DNA from: Nocardia stercoris
GTDB taxonomy: Bacteria; Actinomycetota; Actinomycetes; Mycobacteriales; Mycobacteriaceae
NCBI RefSeq assembly: GCF_003696265.1
Contig: NZ_RFFH01000001.1
Location: forward strand, 868,001 to 932,000
Length of the DNA: 64,000 nucleotides
Reading direction: 5' to 3'
The notes under the pieces were generated by a model. It had not been told where the DNA came from. It searched no databases and saw nothing but the letters and a program-made list of their open reading frames with translations. The translations under genes were made by a program, and so were the position numbers. Shown here in pieces: positions 1-7,697 of this stretch (positions within the stretch are counted from its first letter, which is position 1; each line of letters opens with the position of its first letter).

Positions 1-660
1 GTCGCGGCTCGCGATCAGCAGGCTGGTCATGTCGTCGCCGGGGGTGGCCCGCTTGTAGGCCACGAGCTCACCGAGGAACCGGTACAGCTCGAGATAGTTG
101 GCCTGCGCGTCCTCGGGCGTGATCGTGGTGTCGAAGGCCGCGTCGAAGCAGGCGCGCATGCCGGTGCCGAGTTCGGCCGGCACGCCCATCAATTCGAAGA
201 TGACCCGGACCGGCACCTGGTAGCAGAATTCGTCGCGCAGGTCGACGACGGTGCCGGCCGGGGTGGCGGCCAGCTCGTCCAGGATCTCGGCGGCGATCTC
301 CTCGATGCGCGGCCGCAGCGCGTCGGTGCGGCGGGCGGTGAAGGCGGGTGCGACCAGTCGGCGCAGCCGCCGGTGGTCGGCGCCGTAGGCGGTGAACATG
401 TTGTTGACCGCCACCCACAGGTACAGCGACCAGTCGGGGGTGATCTCGCCGCCGGCGAAGGCGGGCCAGTGTTGCCGCGGGTCCTTCGACACCTGCGGGG
501 AGACCAGAAGTCGTTCCAGCAGTGCGGTATCGGTGATCGACCAGGCGCGGATGCCGCCGGGCAGCTCGACCGGGGTCGCCGGTCCCTGTGCGCGCAGTCG
601 GTCGATTTCGGCTTGGATATCGGATCCGGTGGGGTCGAGGACGATGGGCTGCGACGTCAT
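1..660 (-). CDS. Cytochrome P450, 3' end outside window
   Basis: The visible 220 codons start at an ATG preceded by a GGAGG box about 7 bases away and run off the left edge with no stop. Translation gives the first half of a bacterial class I P450: a short N-terminus without a membrane anchor, a helix-C-like stretch reading ADHRRLRRLVAPAFT, and a region with VRVIFELMGVP. The I-helix, ExxR and heme cysteine lie beyond the window. It is the last visible gene of a minus-strand operon, 22 bases after the preceding P450. In Streptomyces conservons a CYP154- or CYP156-type P450 often sits beside a CYP157-type one, so a CYP154/156-like identity is inferred. The substrate is unknown. Confidence 0.88.
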   Translation of the reverse strand, partial: MTSQPIVLDPTGSDIQAEIDRLRAQGPATPVELPGGIRAWSITDTALLERLLVSPQVSKDPRQHWPAFAGGEITPDWSLYLWVAVNNMFTAYGADHRRLRRLVAPAFTARRTDALRPRIEEIAAEILDELAATPAGTVVDLRDEFCYQVPVRVIFELMGVPAELGTGMRACFDAAFDTTITPEDAQANYLELYRFLGELVAYKRATPGDDMTSLLIASRD

Positions 661-682
661 GGTGGAACCTCCGTGCGTTCGC

Positions 683-1942
683 CTAGGGCATCGCCGCCGG
701 CCGTGAGGGCGGGAACCGGACCGGCAGGGCTGCCAGGGCCCGATTGAAAGGCCCTGGGCGCCAATCTAATTCGTCTGCCGGAACCGCGAGGGAGAGTTCG
801 GGCAGCACGTCGGTGAGCTGGTCGATCGCGTCCTGCGCGATGAGGTACGCCGGCGACTTCGCCGGGCATGCGTGCGGCCCGGCACTCCAGGCCAGGTGCG
901 CCCGGTTGTCGAGAAAGCCACCGCTGCCGCGGATCTCGGGATCGTTGTTGCAGGCCGCCATGCTGATCATGACCGGCTGATGCGCGGGCAGCCACACCCC
1001 GTCGACCAGGATGGGGTGCCGCGGATAGCTCAGGCAGTAGTTGGCGCCGGGTGGGTCGGTGTAGAGCAGTTCGTCGAGCGCGTCGCGCGTGGTCAGGTTG
1101 CCGCCCAGCAGATTTCCGGCGAAGCGATCGTCGGTGAGCATCTTCAGCATCGTGTTGGCGATCAGGTTCGTGGTCGGCTCGATCCCGGCCCCGTACAGTG
1201 TCGCGATCTGATGGGTCATCTCCTCGTCGCTGAGCCGCGCGGGATGCTTGATCAGGCGGGACACGATGTCGTCGGCCGGGTTGGCCCGCCGCAGCAGCGC
1301 CAGCTCGAGCATCGCGTCGGTCAGCATCTTGTTGCCCTGCTCGGCGTTCTCGCCGGCGGCCCAGATGATCGCGGTGCCCTGGGCGATCCGCTGGCCGATG
1401 TCGGCCGGGCAACCGAGCAGCACATTGATGATCTGGAACACGAGCGGAAACGCGTACTGCGAGATGAGATCCGCGCCGCCGTTGGCGCTGAAACCGTCGA
1501 TCAGCGGTGTGGCGGTGCGTGCCACTACCGAGTGCAGCCCGTGCAGATCGATTTCGGCGATCGCCGCTACCGTGGCTTGCCGGTACCGGACGTGGTCGGC
1601 GCCGCTCGAGCGAAGCGCGTTCGGCCGCCACTCCAGCATCGGCATCACCGGGTTGTCCGCGGGAACCGTGCGCTGCCACAGCCGCGGATCGGCGGGAAAG
1701 TTCTCGGGGTCGTTGAGGATCCGGACCGCCGTGTGGTATCCGATGACCAGGCTCGCCCGGATCCCCGGCGCCAGCTCGATCGGGACCAGGGTGCCGTAGT
1801 CCTGCCGCATGGCCCGGTACATTCGGTGCGGATCGGCGGCGAACTCCTTGGTGTACAAGGGAATTCGTGGCCCGATCGCGTCGATCGCGATCCCGGTCTC
1901 GGTGGGCCGGTCGTCGCCGGGCGTGGGATCGGACAGGGTCAC
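683..1942 (-). CDS. CYP157-like cytochrome P450 lacking the ExxR motif
   Basis: 419 residues from a GTG that overlaps the stop of the upstream GTPase gene (GTGA), implying translational coupling; an in-frame ATG 12 codons upstream is the alternative. The I-helix region reads GAGIEPTT (251-258). The heme loop is WSAGPHACPAK, with the thiolate ligand at Cys359. The K-helix, where nearly all P450s have ExxR, reads ELLY (291-294), so the arginine is missing. Known biology: CYP157 enzymes of Streptomyces conservons are the textbook exception lacking ExxR. Together with its position after cvnABCD, this makes the assignment strong at subfamily level. Substrate and redox partner are unknown, and it may act as a signalling output rather than a normal monooxygenase. 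Confidence 0.88.
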   Translation of the reverse strand: MTLSDPTPGDDRPTETGIAIDAIGPRIPLYTKEFAADPHRMYRAMRQDYGTLVPIELAPGIRASLVIGYHTAVRILNDPENFPADPRLWQRTVPADNPVMPMLEWRPNALRSSGADHVRYRQATVAAIAEIDLHGLHSVVARTATPLIDGFSANGGADLISQYAFPLVFQIINVLLGCPADIGQRIAQGTAIIWAAGENAEQGNKMLTDAMLELALLRRANPADDIVSRLIKHPARLSDEEMTHQIATLYGAGIEPTTNLIANTMLKMLTDDRFAGNLLGGNLTTRDALDELLYTDPPGANYCLSYPRHPILVDGVWLPAHQPVMISMAACNNDPEIRGSGGFLDNRAHLAWSAGPHACPAKSPAYLIAQDAIDQLTDVLPELSLAVPADELDWRPGPFNRALAALPVRFPPSRPAAMP

Positions 1943-2544
1943 GACTGGGCCTCCAGACGCTGGAACAGGTACTCGCACAGGGTGATCAGCGCCTCGAGGC
2001 AGCCGGCGCGTTCCCGGGCGTCCAGCGAGATCAGTGGCGTCTCCGGCGCGAGATCGAGGGCCTCACGGACCTCCGTCAGCTCGTAGCGCGGCCCGCCGTC
2101 GAATTCGTTGACCGCCACCGCATACGGCACGCGGCCGCTCTCCAGGGTGGACAGCACCTCGTCGGCCTTGTCCAGGCGGCGGGTGTCGACCAGCACCAGG
2201 GCGCCCAGGGCGCCCCGCGACAGTTCCTCCCACAGCGGCCGGAACCGTTGCTGGCCGGGCGTTCCGAACAGATACAGCACCAGCGACGGATTGATCGAGA
2301 TGCGTCCGAAGTCCATGGCCACCGTGGTGGTCGTCTTGTCCGGCAGGCCGTACATGTCGTCGACGCCGACACTGGCCTCGGTGATGGTCTCCTCGGTCCG
2401 CAGCGGCCGAATCTCCGAGATGGCACCGACGAACGTGGTCTTACCGACCCCGAAGGCGCCGGCCACGAGTAACTTCACCGATCGGGTGACGGTGTCGGGG
2501 ACATACTCCACGACCCGACTAGCCGGCGAGGGCGCGGAGCCCAT
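1939..2544 (-). CDS. cvnD: CvnD-type small GTPase of a conservon
   Basis: 201 residues. The P-loop GAFGVGKT is at 29-36, the G3 segment reads FGTPGQ (93-98), and a NxxD base-specificity motif occurs as N146-E-F-D149. This is the MglA/CvnD branch of Ras-like prokaryotic GTPases, thought to act at the membrane with a roadblock protein and an atypical histidine kinase. The start overlaps the end of cvnC by 26 bases; a GTG at 2511, just after the cvnC stop, would give a shorter protein beginning VEYVPDTVTRS and is also plausible. Its stop overlaps the GTG of the P450 gene. Confidence 0.92.
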   Translation of the reverse strand: MGSAPSPASRVVEYVPDTVTRSVKLLVAGAFGVGKTTFVGAISEIRPLRTEETITEASVGVDDMYGLPDKTTTTVAMDFGRISINPSLVLYLFGTPGQQRFRPLWEELSRGALGALVLVDTRRLDKADEVLSTLESGRVPYAVAVNEFDGGPRYELTEVREALDLAPETPLISLDARERAGCLEALITLCEYLFQRLEAQS

Positions 2545-2857
2545 CGAGTACCTCCTGCAGCAGGGCGATCTCCGGCTGATGCGGTGCCGGAACGGTATTG
2601 GCGAGCCGGGCGTCGTCGATCAGATCGGCCACGACGATGGTGACGACCGACGGTGGCAGATCCAGGTGGGCGGCGATCTCCGCGATCGACAGCGCGCCCC
2701 CGGTACACAGCCGCAGGATCCGGCGCGCGTCGGCGGAGGCGCCGGGCGACGGGTCGGCGACCGTCACCACCAGCGACACCAGATCCAGAGATCGAGTCGG
2801 CCGGGTACGCCCGCCGGTGCGGACATAGGCGCGGACCAGATCGGGATCGCGGGCCAC
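2519..2857 (-). CDS. cvnC: CvnC-type DUF742 protein
   Basis: 112 residues from a GTG start, 10 bases after cvnB. The protein matches the DUF742 family found only in conservons. A basic N-terminus (RAYVRTGGRT) precedes a winged-helix-like segment at about 55-85 (ALSIAEIAAHLDLPPSVV). The HTH-like part suggests nucleic-acid or protein binding, but biochemical function is not established for the family. The gene lies between the roadblock and GTPase genes in the canonical A-B-C-D order, which supports the assignment. Confidence 0.9.
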   Translation of the reverse strand: MARDPDLVRAYVRTGGRTRPTRSLDLVSLVVTVADPSPGASADARRILRLCTGGALSIAEIAAHLDLPPSVVTIVVADLIDDARLANTVPAPHQPEIALLQEVLDGLRALAG

Positions 2858-2867
2858 GGTGGCTCGC

Positions 2868-3278
2868 CTAGCGCTGACGCGGCAGGATGCCGAGCTCGCG
2901 GCCCACCCGGACCGCCAGCTCGTTCATTCGGTGCGCGACCAGGGCGACATCGACGTCGGCGGTGGTCGAGACACCGATCAGCGCACCGGCGCCGGCGGCC
3001 GTGATGAAGATCATGCCGCCGTCGTATTCGGTGAGGTTCTGCCGCACCGATTGCGCACTGCCGCAGAACTCGCCGAGCGCCCGGCCGAGCGAACGCAGCC
3101 CGGACGCGGCCGCGGCGAAGCGGTCCGCGTCGTCGGTGGTGATCGCGCCGGCGTGAGCGATGCGCAGGCCGTCCTCGGACAGCAGCACCGCGAAACGCAC
3201 GCCGGGCACCGTGAGATCCGATAACAACCACGAGAGCTTGTTGCCGGCGTCGTTGAGTGCCATTCCAGGTGTGCTCAT
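2868..3278 (-). CDS. cvnB: CvnB-type roadblock/LC7 protein
   Basis: 136 residues with the start taken at MSTPGMALNDAG; a GAGG lies about 7 bases upstream. A longer reading frame extends into the spacer repeat but its extra residues look non-coding. The core is a roadblock/LC7 fold: LSWLLSDL near the N-terminus, then FAVLLSEDGLRIA, a GLRSLGRALGEF helix and a GMIFITAAGAGALIGV strand. In conservons this protein is thought to regulate or scaffold the CvnD GTPase at the membrane. The preceding 74 bases are a MIRU-like spacer. Confidence 0.9.
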   Translation of the reverse strand: MSTPGMALNDAGNKLSWLLSDLTVPGVRFAVLLSEDGLRIAHAGAITTDDADRFAAAASGLRSLGRALGEFCGSAQSVRQNLTEYDGGMIFITAAGAGALIGVSTTADVDVALVAHRMNELAVRVGRELGILPRQR

Positions 3279-3352
3279 CGCTGCGCCTCGCTGTCGCTCG
3301 GCTTCGCGATGCGCACAGCGCGCCGGCACATTCGCTCACTTCGTTCGCTCAT
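3279..3352 (-). repeat. MIRU-like operon spacer repeat, copy 1
   Basis: Read on the minus strand, this spacer begins on the cvnA stop (TGAGCGAACGAAGTGAGCGAA), ends with GAGCGACAGCGAGGCGCAGCG and runs into the ATGA of cvnB. The same two ends and similar length recur between gatC and gatA at 31234-31311. The right end supplies the GAGG ribosome binding site for the next gene. The arrangement resembles mycobacterial interspersed repetitive units, which sit inside operons overlapping the neighbouring stop and start codons. Confidence 0.65.
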
Positions 3353-4728
3353 CGTGGATCCATCCCTTCGCTGGGTGCGGTGGCCGCGGCCCGGCCCGAA
3401 CGCGAGCCGGTGTGCCAGGCGATCAGCGTGTTCGGACTCGGTGGTGCGGCGCTGTCCGCGGGCGGTGGCGCGGTAGCGGGCACCTCGGGCGGAAGTTCGC
3501 GGCGCCGCCTTCTGGGCAGGCCGCTGGCAGTGGTGTGGGTGAGGTCGGTGACCGGGCGGGCTTCCGAGACAGCCTGGACCGGCACGGCCTGCTGTTCGGA
3601 TGCCGACCCGGGGGCGGGTGCCGGTGCCGCCGATTCGGCCAGCAGCCGGTCGGGGACGAAGACCGTCGCTCGCATGCCGCCGTAGGCGTTGGGGCCGTCG
3701 ATGCCGATGGAGAAGCCGTAGCGGCGGGCGAGCGCGGCGATGGCCGGGAAGCCCAGTCGCGGCGACGGACCCATCTGGTGCAGGTCGACGCTGCGTTCGC
3801 CGGAGAGCAGCTGCCGCGCCTCCTCGAGCTGTTCGGCGTTCATCCGCAGACCGGCGTCGTCGACGATCACGGTGATGCCGTGATGGCCTTCCTGGAAGGT
3901 GACGTCGACGAAGGCGCCCGGTGGCGAGTAGCGCAGGGCGTTGTCGAGCAGTGTGGCCACCGTGTGCACGAGCGGCTCGACGGTCCGGCTCAGCACGGTC
4001 CGGTCCAGCTGTGCCGAGCGCACCCGGGTGAAGTCGCGGACGCGTCCGGTGGCACCGGCCACGACATCGGTGAAAGACTGTGCGGGCCACCGGCGTCCGG
4101 GTAGGCCACCGCAGACGATCACATACGACTGGGCCTGCCGGATCATCTGCTGCACACTGTGATCGATGCTGGTCAGCGTCTCGTAGACCTCGTCGCCGCG
4201 GTGGGTGCGCAGGGCGGCGCTGACGATCTGGCCGACGTCGGTGCCGAGGCTGACCACCGACGTTCCGAACGAGCGCACCGCGGCACCGGTGGCGTCGCGG
4301 GCGGCGCCGGCGGCCTCGGCCCGGGCCTCGGCGCGGGCACGCGCGACGGCCTGCTGGGCCTCGTGTTCGGTGCTGCGCCGGACTCGGTCGCGGGTCTCGG
4401 CCTGCATGCGGCGCAGGTCGTTGGTGTAGCGTTCGGCGACTTCCCGGATCAGCCGCGCGGTCCGATCCTGGGAGCTGGGCGGCGGCAACTGCGGCAGCTG
4501 CCCGTCGGGGCGCGACACCGCCTCCTGCACGGCGGGCATGGTGCTGCCCAGTAGCCGTTCGAGATCGAGTGTGCTGGAACGGAGTTCGCTGTTGGCGCGA
4601 TTGCGTTGCTGGATCGCGAAGTACAGCAGCACGCTCACCGCGACCGACAGGATCAGGGTCAGGACGAACAGCACCGGGAAAATACCAAGAGTCATCAGTC
4701 TTCGTCGCCGACGGCGGCGGCCGCCCAT
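3349..4728 (-). CDS. cvnA: CvnA-type sensor histidine kinase-like protein
   Basis: 459 residues from the ATG of MGGRRRRRRRLMTLG; starts further upstream (to 4803) are open. A poly-Arg stretch precedes one membrane span at about 17-38, then an extended Ala/Arg-rich coiled-coil (about 70-150) and a C-terminal HATPase domain with the N-box LLDNALRYSPP (Asn263) and DDAGLRM as a degenerate G1 box. An unmistakable H-box is not seen, as is common in CvnA proteins, so phosphotransfer is uncertain. The C-terminus is Pro/Ala-rich and disordered. This is the first gene of the conservon; its upstream neighbour etfA ends in a terminator. Confidence 0.88.
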   Translation of the reverse strand: MGGRRRRRRRLMTLGIFPVLFVLTLILSVAVSVLLYFAIQQRNRANSELRSSTLDLERLLGSTMPAVQEAVSRPDGQLPQLPPPSSQDRTARLIREVAERYTNDLRRMQAETRDRVRRSTEHEAQQAVARARAEARAEAAGAARDATGAAVRSFGTSVVSLGTDVGQIVSAALRTHRGDEVYETLTSIDHSVQQMIRQAQSYVIVCGGLPGRRWPAQSFTDVVAGATGRVRDFTRVRSAQLDRTVLSRTVEPLVHTVATLLDNALRYSPPGAFVDVTFQEGHHGITVIVDDAGLRMNAEQLEEARQLLSGERSVDLHQMGPSPRLGFPAIAALARRYGFSIGIDGPNAYGGMRATVFVPDRLLAESAAPAPAPGSASEQQAVPVQAVSEARPVTDLTHTTASGLPRRRRRELPPEVPATAPPPADSAAPPSPNTLIAWHTGSRSGRAAATAPSEGMDPR

Positions 4729-4887
4729 CCTTCCCGCGCTGCCACACCACATCCACCGAAATCGACCGGCTGTCAAGCATATCGGCCGCTCGGCTGCGAC
4801 CACCCTAGCAACACTGGCAGCGATGTGGGGCCACGGCCGGTTTTTCGATCATGGGCGCGAATCGGCCGCTCGGAGCGAAAAGGCCGA

Positions 4888-4913
4888 TGGCCCGGTCGTT
4901 TCCGACCGGGCCA
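4888..4913 (-). terminator. Rho-independent terminator of etfBA
   Basis: A perfect 11-bp stem (TGGCCCGGTCG / CGACCGGGCCA) with a TTTC loop lies 25 bases downstream of the etfA stop. On the minus strand it is followed by CGGCCTTTTCG. It separates etfBA from the conservon transcribed in the same direction. Confidence 0.75.
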
Positions 4914-4938
4914 CCGAAACCGTTCCGCTACCGTGTGA

Positions 4939-5898
4939 TCAGCCCTTGTGGGCCTTGACCGCCTCGGTCAGCTGCGGGGCGACGTTGAACAGGTCGCCCA
5001 CGATGCCGTAGTCGCTGATCTCGAAGATCGGCGCCTCTTCGTCCTTGTTGACCGCGACGATGGTCTTCGAGGTCTGCATACCGGCCCGGTGCTGGATCGC
5101 GCCGGAGATGCCCAGGGCGACGTACAGCTGCGGGGAGACCGTCTTGCCGGTCTGGCCGACCTGGAACTGGCCCGGGTAGTAGCCCGAGTCGACGGCGGCA
5201 CGCGAGGCGCCGACGGCGGCACCCAGCGCGTCGGCCAGCGGCTCGACGACCTTGTGGAAGTTGTCCTCGGAGCCGACACCGCGACCACCGGAGACCACGA
5301 TGGTGGCCTCGGTGAGCTCGGGGCGGTCGCCACCGACGACGGGCTCGCGGGAGATCACCTTGGTGACGCCCTCTTCCTGGGCGGGCACCTCGACGGCGAC
5401 CTGCTCGCCGGCGCCGGCCTGCGGGGCGGCCTCGACCGCACCCGGGCGGACCGAGATCACCGGCACGTCGCCGGTGGCCTTGGCGGCCACGGTGAACGCG
5501 CCACCGAAGATCGAGTGGGTGGCGGTGCCGTCACCGTTAACGGCGATGACGTCGACCAGCAGACCGGAGCCGATGCGGGCGGCGAGGCGGCCCGACACCT
5601 CCTTGCCCTCGGCGGTGGCGGCGACCAGGACGGCGGCGGGGGAGACACCCTCGACCAGGCCGGCCAGGACGTCGACCTTCGGGGTGACCAGGAAGCCGTC
5701 GACATCGTCGGACTCGGCGATGTAGATCTTCTCCGCGCCGGCGGCGGCCAGGGCGTCGGCCAGCTTGGCGCCGGTACCGGGGGCACCGACGACCACGGCG
5801 GCCGGGGTGCCCAGGTTGCGCGCGGCGGTGAGCAGTTCGGTGGTGACCTTCTTGGGTGCGCCGTCGGCGTGCTCCACGAGCACAAGCACTTCAGCCAT
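4939..5898 (-). CDS. etfA: Electron transfer flavoprotein alpha subunit
   Basis: 319 residues, the usual length for EtfA/FixB. The N-terminal half is the nucleotide-binding-like domain. The C-terminal FAD domain carries the family signature around [20 protein letters not shown], followed by [12 protein letters not shown] and a [23 protein letters not shown] segment. Together with EtfB it accepts electrons from acyl-CoA dehydrogenases and passes them to the quinone pool. It is the second gene of an etfB-etfA operon with a 39-base gap. M. tuberculosis carries the same pair (fixB, Rv3028c) next to Rv3030-Rv3032, as here. Confidence 0.97.
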   Translation of the reverse strand: MAEVLVLVEHADGAPKKVTTELLTAARNLGTPAAVVVGAPGTGAKLADALAAAGAEKIYIAESDDVDGFLVTPKVDVLAGLVEGVSPAAVLVAATAEGKEVSGRLAARIGSGLLVDVIAVNGDGTATHSIFGGAFTVAAKATGDVPVISVRPGAVEAAPQAGAGEQVAVEVPAQEEGVTKVISREPVVGGDRPELTEATIVVSGGRGVGSEDNFHKVVEPLADALGAAVGASRAAVDSGYYPGQFQVGQTGKTVSPQLYVALGISGAIQHRAGMQTSKTIVAVNKDEEAPIFEISDYGIVGDLFNVAPQLTEAVKAHKG

Positions 5899-5937
5899 TG
5901 TTCTTCTCTCCTGAAAGTAGTTGTGGTCGGGGCGCGA

Positions 5938-6723
5938 TCAGATGATCTTCTGGCCGACGAGGTACGCGGAGATCTGGTTACCGCCCTCGCCCTCGTCGAC
6001 GATCTTCTCGCCCGCGGTGCGCGCCGGCTTCGGGGTCACGCCGGTGACGGCGGTGCCGGAGTTCGCGACACCCACGGTGGACGGGTCGATGCCCAGGTCG
6101 GCGAGGGTGAACACCTCGACCGGCTTCTTCTTGGCCGCCATGATGCCCTTGAAGGACGGGAAGCGCGGCTCGTTGATCTTCTCGGTGACCGAGACGATGG
6201 CCGGCAGGGTGGCCTCGAGCTTGAACACGCCCTCGTCGGTCTCGCGCTCGCCGGTGATGCGCTCACCGTCGACGGTCAGCTTGCGGAGGTGGGTGAGCTG
6301 CGGGATGCCCAGGTACTCGGCGATGATCGCCGGGACGGCACCGCTACGGCCGTCGGTGGCCTCGTTGCCGGCGATGACCAGCTCGACACCCTCGACCTGA
6401 CCCAGCGCGCCGGCCAGGACCCACGCGGTCTGCACGGCGTCGGAGCCGTGGATCGCGTCGTCCTTGATGTGGATGGCCTTGTCGGCCCCCATGGACAGTG
6501 CCTTGCGGATGGCCTCGGTGGCCCGCTCCGGACCCATGGCCAGGACGGTGACCTCGCCGCCCTGGGCCTCCTTGATCAGCAGCGCCTCTTCGACGGCGCG
6601 CTCGTTGATCTCGTCCAGGATGGCGTCGGCGGCCTCACGGTCGAGGGTGAAGTCCCCGTCGGTGAGCTTGCGCTCGGACCAGGTGTCCGGAACCTGCTTG
6701 ATCAGTACGACGATGTTCGGCAT
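5938..6723 (-). CDS. etfB: Electron transfer flavoprotein beta subunit
   Basis: 261 residues from the ATG of MPNIVVLIKQVPDTWSE, the conserved N-terminus of the family; the 18 residues readable upstream are Arg-rich and non-conserved. The AMP/ADP-binding beta-subunit fold shows in AGNEATDGRSGAVPAIIAEYLG and the recognition-loop region near INEPRFPSFKGIMAAKKKP. It forms the heterodimer with EtfA for fatty-acid and amino-acid oxidation. The promoter lies in the divergent spacer, which contains a 9-bp-arm operator-like dyad at 6831-6852. Confidence 0.97.
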   Translation of the reverse strand: MPNIVVLIKQVPDTWSERKLTDGDFTLDREAADAILDEINERAVEEALLIKEAQGGEVTVLAMGPERATEAIRKALSMGADKAIHIKDDAIHGSDAVQTAWVLAGALGQVEGVELVIAGNEATDGRSGAVPAIIAEYLGIPQLTHLRKLTVDGERITGERETDEGVFKLEATLPAIVSVTEKINEPRFPSFKGIMAAKKKPVEVFTLADLGIDPSTVGVANSGTAVTGVTPKPARTAGEKIVDEGEGGNQISAYLVGQKII

Positions 6724-6830
6724 CGGAATTCGTCGACCTCGCTTTCTGGGTGGCACTAGCGGTTTGTGGAGTCGCACGCGCGGTTTGCCCGCTCGTCTGC
6801 GATTGGCTCGAGCGGGACATTACCAAACGT

Positions 6831-6852
6831 TAAGTTACTCGCCAGTAACTTA
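6831..6852. promoter_or_regulatory. Operator-like dyad in the etfB / methyltransferase divergent spacer
   Basis: Perfect 9-bp inverted repeat TAAGTTACT-CGCC-AGTAACTTA. Its right arm runs into a possible -10 (TAGGCT, 6851-6856) reading toward the methyltransferase gene, and a possible minus-strand -10 (TAATGT, 6822-6817) lies just to its left. The size and symmetry suit a TetR-family dimer, but no regulator gene is adjacent. A regulator of fatty-acid oxidation would fit etfBA; that is inference. Confidence 0.6.
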
Positions 6853-6920
6853 GGCTGTGATGTTCAGCATGGGTGATACCGCGCGCCGGTGTGATACAGG
6901 CAACCGCTAACGTCGGCGGG

Positions 6921-7697
6921 ATGAGTGAGGCGACCGAGCCATTGCCGCTGACCGGCGAGCGGACCGTTCCGGGCATCCCGGAGGAGAACTACTGGTTCCG
7001 CCGGCACGAGATCGTCTATGCCCGGCTCCTGGACCGGTGCGTGGATCGCGAGGTGCTGGAGGCCGGATCCGGCGAAGGATACGGCGCGGACATGATCGCC
7101 GGTGTCGCCACGAAGGTGACGGGCGTGGACTACGACACCAGCGCGGTCGAGCACGTGCGCGCCGCGTACCCGCGGGTGCACATGATCCAGGGCAACCTCG
7201 CCGACCTGCCGCTGCCCGACGCCTCGGTCGACGTGGTGGTGAACTTCCAGGTCATCGAACACCTCTGGGACCAGGCACAATTCCTGCGCGAATGCCTGCG
7301 GGTGCTGCGTCCGGGCGGCGAGCTGCTGATCAGCACGCCCAACCGGATCACCTTCTCGCCCGGCCGCGACACCCCGCTCAACCCGTTCCACACCCGCGAG
7401 CTCAATGCCGACGAGATGCGAGAACTGTTGGTGGAAGCCGGTTTCCGCGTCGACCTGCTGACCGGCGTGCACCACGGCCCGGCGCTGGCCGCGCTCGACG
7501 CCAAGTGGGGCGGTTCGATCATCGACGCCCAGATCCAGCGCGCGCTCGCCGGCGAACCCTGGCCGGCCGAGCTGGCCGCCGACGTCGCCGCCGTCCGGAT
7601 CGACGACTTCGTGCTCACCCCCGAGGACATCGACGCGAGCCTGGACCTGGTCGCGATCGCGGTCAAGCCCGTGGTGGAAGCGGAGTCCTCGCAGTGA
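6921..7697 (+). CDS. SAM-dependent methyltransferase (Rv3030-like)
   Basis: 258 residues starting at MSEATEPLPLTGERTVPG. Class I methyltransferase motif I reads LEAGSGEGYG (47-56), followed by the acidic VTGVDYD and post-motif LPLPDASVDVVVNFQVIEHL. The C-terminal region holds a RPGGELLISTPN motif. Known biology: Rv3030 is a methyltransferase tied to 6-O-methylglucosyl lipopolysaccharide (MGLP) synthesis, and it is followed by the same two genes as here. The stop overlaps the GTG of the next gene (GTGA), so the two are coupled. Transcribed divergently from etfBA. Confidence 0.9.
   Translation: MSEATEPLPLTGERTVPGIPEENYWFRRHEIVYARLLDRCVDREVLEAGSGEGYGADMIAGVATKVTGVDYDTSAVEHVRAAYPRVHMIQGNLADLPLPDASVDVVVNFQVIEHLWDQAQFLRECLRVLRPGGELLISTPNRITFSPGRDTPLNPFHTRELNADEMRELLVEAGFRVDLLTGVHHGPALAALDAKWGGSIIDAQIQRALAGEPWPAELAADVAAVRIDDFVLTPEDIDASLDLVAIAVKPVVEAESSQ

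Noticed and set aside
4948-6759. 603-codon plus-strand open frame
   Set aside because: It is antisense to etfA and etfB, and its Gly/Asp-rich translation is the usual GC-bias shadow of a real gene.
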